This document shows positions 59,866-64,000 of a stretch of DNA of 64,000 nt, in pieces. Both the position numbers and the translations under genes were made by a program. Within the stretch, counting starts at the first letter, position 1. Every line of letters starts with the position of its first letter. The notes beneath the pieces were generated by a model. It was not told the DNA's origin. It saw only the letters and a list, made by a program, of their open reading frames with translations, and searched no databases. Origin of the DNA: Methanobrevibacter olleyae (GTDB lineage: Archaea > Methanobacteriota > Methanobacteria > Methanobacteriales > Methanobacteriaceae); NCBI GenBank assembly GCA_015063035.1, contig SUTG01000001.1:99573-163572 (forward strand). Direction: 5' to 3'.

Positions 59866-60663
59866 ATGGAAAATGAAGAAAAAGCTATTCAACCAAAAGC
59901 AATTCAAATTTTTGCAAAGGCTCCTGGTGAGCTTGGTGTAAATGTAGTTAAAAGTCCAGTGAAATTAACCATTCTTTCAATGTTGAAAGACACTGATATG
60001 GAATTTGATGAAATCGTTAAAAACACTGGAAAATCCAAATCCACAATCTCTGTTCATTTGAAATCATTAAGAGAAGATGGAATCGTAAGCTACAGATTTG
60101 ATGCAAACGATCACAGAAAGAAAATCTTCTTCATCAATTCAAAATTCTTAGGTGAAGTCCAGTCTGGAGACGAAAAGGAATTGGAAGAAAGACAAGCTGA
60201 ATTCCTGGTTAAGAATATCATGGATGTCGACAACTTCAAGTTCTCTTTCCTATTGTTCCACACCTTAAGGTCTAACTTAATCCAAGAGGGAATCAACATT
60301 AACCCTGTATTGAACCAATCAGGTAAGAATATTGGATCAGCAATGTACGAAAAGCTTTATGAAGAGGACATTAACAAGTTCTGTGACAATATCATTCAAT
60401 TCTGGGATGACAATGGCTTAGGCAAACTCGAAATCGAATTGGGAGACATCATCAACATTATAGCCTATGAATGTTTCGAATGCAGCTTGCTTCCTAAAAA
60501 AGGAAAACCAACCTGTTACTTAGATGCAGGTATTTTTGAAGCATTATTTACAAACTATCTCAAGAAAGATGTTGATGTAACTGAAGTGAAATGTTTCACC
60601 ATGGGTGATGACTGCTGCAAATTCCTTGTGGAATCCCCAGATGGAGAGGCTTTCGCTTATTAA
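59866..60663 (+). CDS. msvR: MsvR-type redox-sensing transcription regulator (HTH + V4R)
   Basis: 265 residues. N-terminal winged helix of ArsR type (about 28-95: SPVKLTILSMLKD, TGKSKSTISVHLKSLREDGIVSYRF) followed by a V4R domain (about 120-260) rich in cysteines: CFECSLLPKKGKPTC and a final CFTMGDDCCKF (Cys243, 250, 251). This domain pair is the hallmark of MsvR, a methanogen-specific regulator that binds DNA according to thiol redox state and controls itself and oxygen-defence genes in Methanothermobacter. The position after fprA and the TTCGTA sites before both genes support the same role here. The stop is followed after one base by the dispersed hairpin element. Confidence 0.85.
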   Translation: MENEEKAIQPKAIQIFAKAPGELGVNVVKSPVKLTILSMLKDTDMEFDEIVKNTGKSKSTISVHLKSLREDGIVSYRFDANDHRKKIFFINSKFLGEVQSGDEKELEERQAEFLVKNIMDVDNFKFSFLLFHTLRSNLIQEGININPVLNQSGKNIGSAMYEKLYEEDINKFCDNIIQFWDDNGLGKLEIELGDIINIIAYECFECSLLPKKGKPTCYLDAGIFEALFTNYLKKDVDVTEVKCFTMGDDCCKFLVESPDGEAFAY

Positions 60664-60664
60664 A

Positions 60665-60695
60665 CAAGCTTTTTGCAATTCGAGCAAAAACCTTG
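60665..60695 (+). other. Stop-adjacent hairpin element, copy 3 (msvR)
   Basis: CAAG/CTTG, C.C mismatch, TTTTTGC/GCAAAAA stem and a 7-base loop AATTCGA. It begins one base after the msvR stop and is followed by ATTAATTTTTTTT, so it can also work as a terminator. Confidence 0.78.
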
Positions 60696-60708
60696 ATTAA
60701 TTTTTTTT

Positions 60709-60800
60709 ATTTAAGGCTATTCAGTTCTTAAATATTCTTTTTTTTACTATTTTTTTATTTAAGGCTATTCAGTTCTTAAATATTATTTTTTTTACTATTT
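60709..60800. repeat. 48-bp tandem repeat after msvR
   Basis: Two copies at 60709 and 60757 sharing ATTTAAGGCTATTCAGTTCT and a following T-run with ACTATTTTT. The remaining gap to the helicase gene (to 60985) is AT-rich and holds no gene. Confidence 0.9.
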
Positions 60801-60985
60801 TTTATTATTATTAGATTATTACATTTTCACTGATTTTTCTATTATGATTATAATTTTTTGATTTGATTGCAATATTCGATTGAAAATCGATTTAACAAGT
60901 TAAAATCAATTTTTTATAATAAATATTACCTTTCAATTGCTCTTTCTAAAACCTTTTTATATAACTTATTTCTAATATAATTGTA

Positions 60986-62884
60986 ATGTCAGACTCATTA
61001 TTTTGTCCCAATTGTGGGATGCTTAAGAAAAATTGCGTATGTGGAAAATACGTTGCAGATAGGACCAAAAAACCTTATCAAAAGAAGGAAAAAAATAAGG
61101 TTAAAAATCATGCTAAAAACACTGCTAAAGGGATTTATCAATATGAAAATCGAAAACTCATAACCATTAGCGAAGATTTGGATGTTCCTAGTGCGGAGAT
61201 TTATGATATTGCTGAACATGACCTTCCTCAAGAGGTTATAGATAGACTAAAAGAGGAATATCCTGAAATTCCGGAGCAGATCATTGAGAATTTTCCATTT
61301 GAACAGCCAAGAGAAGGTCAACTGGAAATCATTGCAGATATTGAGGAAGCCATCTCAAAAGGATATAAATACATCATATTGGAGGCAGGCACAGGTACAG
61401 GAAAATCAGCTATTGCTTCCACATTGGCTCGTATGTATGAATCTGCATATATTTTGACAATGACAAAGCAGCTTCAAAAGCAATATGCCGATGAGTTTGA
61501 TTTCCCTCTTGTAAAGGGAAGAGGCAATTTTGACTGCTTAAAGGATGGCTTTGAAGTTACCTGTGATATGGGAGCATGTAAAACTGCACCAAAATCCGCT
61601 AAGTTCTTCTGTCCTTATGGAATAAGCAAAAATCCAACCTTAACCGGAGAATTGGCTTTTCAGGATTCATTTGGAAGCGATGTCTTCTTCCAAACAACTG
61701 ATCACTGCAAGTACTGGCAGCAAAAGGCAAATGCAATCAATTCTCCAATCACATTGATGAATTATGATTACGCTATCTTGGAATTGAATTATGTAAAGCA
61801 CTTTGGCAAGAGAAGCCTGCTGATTCTTGATGAGGCACATAACATTGAAGATAAATTAATGAGAACAATGGAAATCAATTTATATAATCGCCAGCTTGAA
61901 AAGGACATCAAGAAAGTCATCAGTCCGCAAACCCTAAAAAGCGCTGAAAAAGGGGAGTGGATAATGGAGATTGAAGCGATACAAGGTCATTATTCAGATA
62001 TTGAAATAAAGGATTTGCCTACCAACAAGGCAGATAGGATCAACTCCACTATCTCTAGGTTAAAGGCCCTTAAAACCAATCTTGAAAAGGAACCTGGAAA
62101 TTGGGTGATCGATGCAGATGAGCACGGAGTTTCCTTCAAGCCTCTTAGAGTAAATCATTATGCTGAAGATTATCTATTCAAGCATGGGGATGTTGTAATC
62201 TTCTTGAGTGCAACAATCCTATCACATAAAATGTTTTCAAAATGGTTAGGATTAGATCCTCGTGATGTTTATCATATTCAAGTTGACAGTCCATTCTCTG
62301 TTGAAAAAAGGCCTATTGAATTGAATTTAGCAGGCAAGATGTCTAAAAATAGGGTAAAGCAATCAGCTCCAAAATCAATAGAAATCATGCAGAAAATATT
62401 GAAAAGGCATGAAGGGGAAAAGGGCCTTATCCATACTCACAGCTATAAGTGCCAACAGTACATCATCAACAACCTATACAACAACAGATTGATTGCCCAT
62501 GGAACCAACAATAGGGAAAGGGTGCTGCAATTCTTTGAAGAGGATGAAAACCCATTGGTTCTTGTCAGCCCATCCATGAGTGAAGGTGTTGACTTGCCTT
62601 ATGACAAATGCAGATTCCAGATAATCTATAAGATACCGTTCCCATACCTTGGAGATAAGCAAATCAACATGAGGATGAAAAAGGACCAAAGATGGTATGC
62701 ATATAAGACTGCAATGACTTTAGTGCAGACTTATGGTAGAGGAATGAGGGCGGATGATGATTCCTGTGTAACATATATCCTTGATTCCGATATTCAAATG
62801 CTCCTCAAGAGTCCATTGTACAAGTCATTGATTCCAGATTTCTTTAAGGAAGCTATTGTAATCAATGATGATAGGATTATCTAA
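60986..62884 (+). CDS. XPD/DinG-like ATP-dependent DNA helicase
   Basis: 632-residue SF2 helicase of the Rad3/XPD group. It begins with a small zinc-ribbon-like CPNCG...CVCGK (8-22) and a basic linker. Walker A EAGTGTGKS (about 133-141), then cysteines near 184, 197, 209 and 241 (FDCLK, GACKT, FFCPYG, DHCKYW) in the position of the XPD iron-sulfur cluster. The DEAH box is at about 282, LSATI near 410, and motif VI-like QTYGRGMRADDD at about 583-594. These point to a 5'-3' helicase acting in repair. The zinc ribbon is not usual for archaeal XPD. The next gene starts 69 bp after the stop, beyond another copy of the hairpin element. Confidence 0.88.
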   Translation: MSDSLFCPNCGMLKKNCVCGKYVADRTKKPYQKKEKNKVKNHAKNTAKGIYQYENRKLITISEDLDVPSAEIYDIAEHDLPQEVIDRLKEEYPEIPEQIIENFPFEQPREGQLEIIADIEEAISKGYKYIILEAGTGTGKSAIASTLARMYESAYILTMTKQLQKQYADEFDFPLVKGRGNFDCLKDGFEVTCDMGACKTAPKSAKFFCPYGISKNPTLTGELAFQDSFGSDVFFQTTDHCKYWQQKANAINSPITLMNYDYAILELNYVKHFGKRSLLILDEAHNIEDKLMRTMEINLYNRQLEKDIKKVISPQTLKSAEKGEWIMEIEAIQGHYSDIEIKDLPTNKADRINSTISRLKALKTNLEKEPGNWVIDADEHGVSFKPLRVNHYAEDYLFKHGDVVIFLSATILSHKMFSKWLGLDPRDVYHIQVDSPFSVEKRPIELNLAGKMSKNRVKQSAPKSIEIMQKILKRHEGEKGLIHTHSYKCQQYIINNLYNNRLIAHGTNNRERVLQFFEEDENPLVLVSPSMSEGVDLPYDKCRFQIIYKIPFPYLGDKQINMRMKKDQRWYAYKTAMTLVQTYGRGMRADDDSCVTYILDSDIQMLLKSPLYKSLIPDFFKEAIVINDDRII

Positions 62885-62885
62885 C

Positions 62886-62920
62886 CCAGCTTTTCCGCTC
62901 CTTCGGAGCGCAAAACCTGG
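62886..62920 (+). other. Stop-adjacent hairpin element, copy 4 (helicase)
   Basis: Here the outer stem is CCAG/CTGG instead of CAAG/CTTG, a compensating change. C.C mismatch, TTTT/AAAA, a second C.C mismatch, then CGCTCC/GGAGCG with a TTC cap; ACCAAAACTTTTTT follows. It starts two bases after the stop and lies within the leader of the next gene. Confidence 0.82.
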
Positions 62921-62953
62921 ACCAAAACTTTTTTCTCAACAATGAGTGATAAG

Positions 62954-63649
62954 ATGGTAGAAAGAGAAGAAATTGAAATAGAGGGAATTCCTATAATTCT
63001 AGAGAGGAAGAATATAAAGAACCTATACCTTAGAATCAAGCCTGATGGTACTGTTAAGGTTTCTTCTCCAATCAGATTATCCGATGATGCAATCAATGAA
63101 TTTGTTTCATCAAGAATGGATTGGATTAAGGATACAAGGGCAAGGATGCTTGAAAACCCACCAAAGCCTAAGGTAAAGTATAAGGATGGGGAAACCCATT
63201 ATATTTGGGGTGAGCCCTACACTCTTCAGCTAATCAGCAATGAATATGCAAAAAAGGCTTTTTATGACAGTGAAAAGTCCATAATCTATCTTCCAGTTCC
63301 TAAAAGGTCTAATATAAAGCAAAGAGAAAAGGTCTTGTTTGAACTTTACAGGGACGAAATGAAGAGAAATCTTGACTATTTCCTTGAAAAGTGCACCTAT
63401 TTTGTAGGAAAGGAACCAAAGGAAATTAAAATCAGGAACATGAAAAATTGGGGAAACTGCAGAAAGGATAAGAGGGTTACCTTAAACTTAAAGTTAGCTA
63501 AAAAACCGCCAATATGCACTGAATATGTATTGATTCACGAGCTATGCCATTTGATTGAATTCAATCATGGTCCAAGGTTCAAGGCGCTTATGGACAATTT
63601 CTGTCCTAACTGGAGAGATATAAAGAAATTATTGAATGAAGAACAATAA
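62954..63649 (+). CDS. DUF45 (YgjP-type) metallopeptidase
   Basis: 231-residue protein of the DUF45/M48-like group. The N-terminal part is beta-rich (RKNIKNLYLRIKPDGTVKVSSP), followed by WIKDTRARM and YIWGEPYTL. The zinc site is in LIHELCHLIEFNHGPRF, the HExxH plus downstream His pattern, preceded by NWGNCRKDKRVTLNLKL, a family mark (usually W..C). A role in peptide or protein cleavage is probable; in bacteria YgjP-like proteins accompany type I restriction genes, but none is seen here. ATG 62942 is in frame, but GAGTGAT places the ribosome at 62954. The 3' end is duplicated downstream. Confidence 0.82.
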   Translation: MVEREEIEIEGIPIILERKNIKNLYLRIKPDGTVKVSSPIRLSDDAINEFVSSRMDWIKDTRARMLENPPKPKVKYKDGETHYIWGEPYTLQLISNEYAKKAFYDSEKSIIYLPVPKRSNIKQREKVLFELYRDEMKRNLDYFLEKCTYFVGKEPKEIKIRNMKNWGNCRKDKRVTLNLKLAKKPPICTEYVLIHELCHLIEFNHGPRFKALMDNFCPNWRDIKKLLNEEQ

Positions 63650-63741
63650 TTATTTAATTTTTAAATGCATTTTAAGAAATATTTAATTGAATGAAGAACG
63701 ATGATTATTTAATTTTTAAAATGCATTATAGGAAATATTTA
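63631..63741 (+). repeat. Duplicated 3' end of the DUF45 gene
   Basis: A 55-bp unit, copies at 63631 and 63686, each starting ATTGAATGAAGAAC. The first contains the last codons (LNEEQ) and the TAA; the second is a diverged untranslated copy. Confidence 0.9.
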
Positions 63742-63784
63742 AATAAAACCAATACTAATTTTATATAAAAAATGGGGTGATATG

Positions 63785-63952
63785 ATGGAAGTGTTAGGTT
63801 ATCAACTAATAAAACTAGACAGCACTCATTATGATGCTACCGTACTTGCCAAATATGAAAAATTGGAAGATATCCTTGAGGCATGCATAGAAAAAGGATT
63901 AGACATAGTGCTCTTTAATGAGGGAAAGTTGATTTTAGAAACAATAGAATAA
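63785..63952 (+). CDS. Small protein of unknown function (55 residues)
   Basis: A short complete frame with a strong Shine-Dalgarno (GGGGTGAT) directly upstream. Two ATGs are adjacent (63782 and 63785); the second has the better spacing. The peptide starts MEVLGYQLIKLD, is acidic and mixed alpha/beta (KYEKLEDILEACIEKGLDIVLF), and ends GKLILETIE. No membrane segment or cysteine motif is present. I do not recognise it. It could be a stand-alone small protein or a partner of the preceding metallopeptidase. Confidence 0.65.
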   Translation: MEVLGYQLIKLDSTHYDATVLAKYEKLEDILEACIEKGLDIVLFNEGKLILETIE

Positions 63953-63969
63953 TTAATTTTATTTTCTAT

Positions 63970-64000
<31 letters not shown>

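Overview
The window reads as chromosomal DNA of a hydrogenotrophic methanogenic archaeon of the Methanobacteriales, most likely a gut or rumen Methanobrevibacter. Three things point there: methanogen-only or methanogen-typical genes (methanogenesis marker 11, hdrA, F420H2 oxidase with an MsvR-type redox regulator, a flavoprotein-ferredoxin of the dihydromethanopterin reductase type), archaeal information-processing genes (RadA, multi-OB-fold RPA, archaeal PurL and IleRS), and very large secreted adhesin-like proteins of the kind that fill Methanobrevibacter genomes. Genes use GGTG/GAGG-type Shine-Dalgarno sequences, intergenic DNA is extremely AT-rich, and TATA boxes are archaeal. I saw no tRNA, rRNA, CRISPR array, IS element or intein.

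Layout. 1-8968: a nitroreductase tail, tRNA-dihydrouridine synthase, then a minus-strand run (marker 11, lumazine synthase, a 28-residue membrane peptide, a glycosyltransferase, leuB-leuD-leuC, and a UDP-sugar dehydrogenase). 9360-16798: a plus-strand surface-polysaccharide cluster with all four dTDP-L-rhamnose genes (rfbD, rfbA, rfbC, rfbB), two GT2 glycosyltransferases and a bacterial-type initiating phosphoglycosyltransferase. 17770-35462: housekeeping genes (rpa, radA, a frameshifted AEC transporter, hdrA, glyA, a flavoprotein-ferredoxin, DUF192, ileS-purL, moeA). 35588-38574: an uncharacterised secreted protein, a polytopic membrane protein and a site-2 protease. 39117-58027: three giant adhesin-like genes, about 30% of the window. 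58291-63952: F420H2 oxidase, MsvR-like regulator, XPD/DinG-like helicase, a DUF45 metallopeptidase and a 55-residue protein. The window ends in a run of 29 T.

How the genes work together. The rhamnose genes supply dTDP-L-rhamnose to the two neighbouring transferases, with the membrane transferase starting the glycan on a polyprenyl phosphate. The adhesins form the outermost protein layer; the first two are translationally coupled and appear to be anchored differently. fprA and msvR form an oxygen-defence pair whose promoters share TTCGTA half-sites.

Most unusual signals. (1) A dispersed, compensating hairpin family begins 1-3 nt after the stop codon of five unrelated genes (marker 11, radA, glyA, msvR, helicase), with a conserved C.C internal mismatch in the four full-length copies. 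(2) Short tandem duplications (27-56 bp) pervade the intergenic regions. In five genes the duplicated unit includes the 3' coding end; in leuB the duplication is in frame and the former coding tail is cut off by a GAA-to-TAA change. (3) A perfect 16-bp palindrome sits in the hdrA leader.
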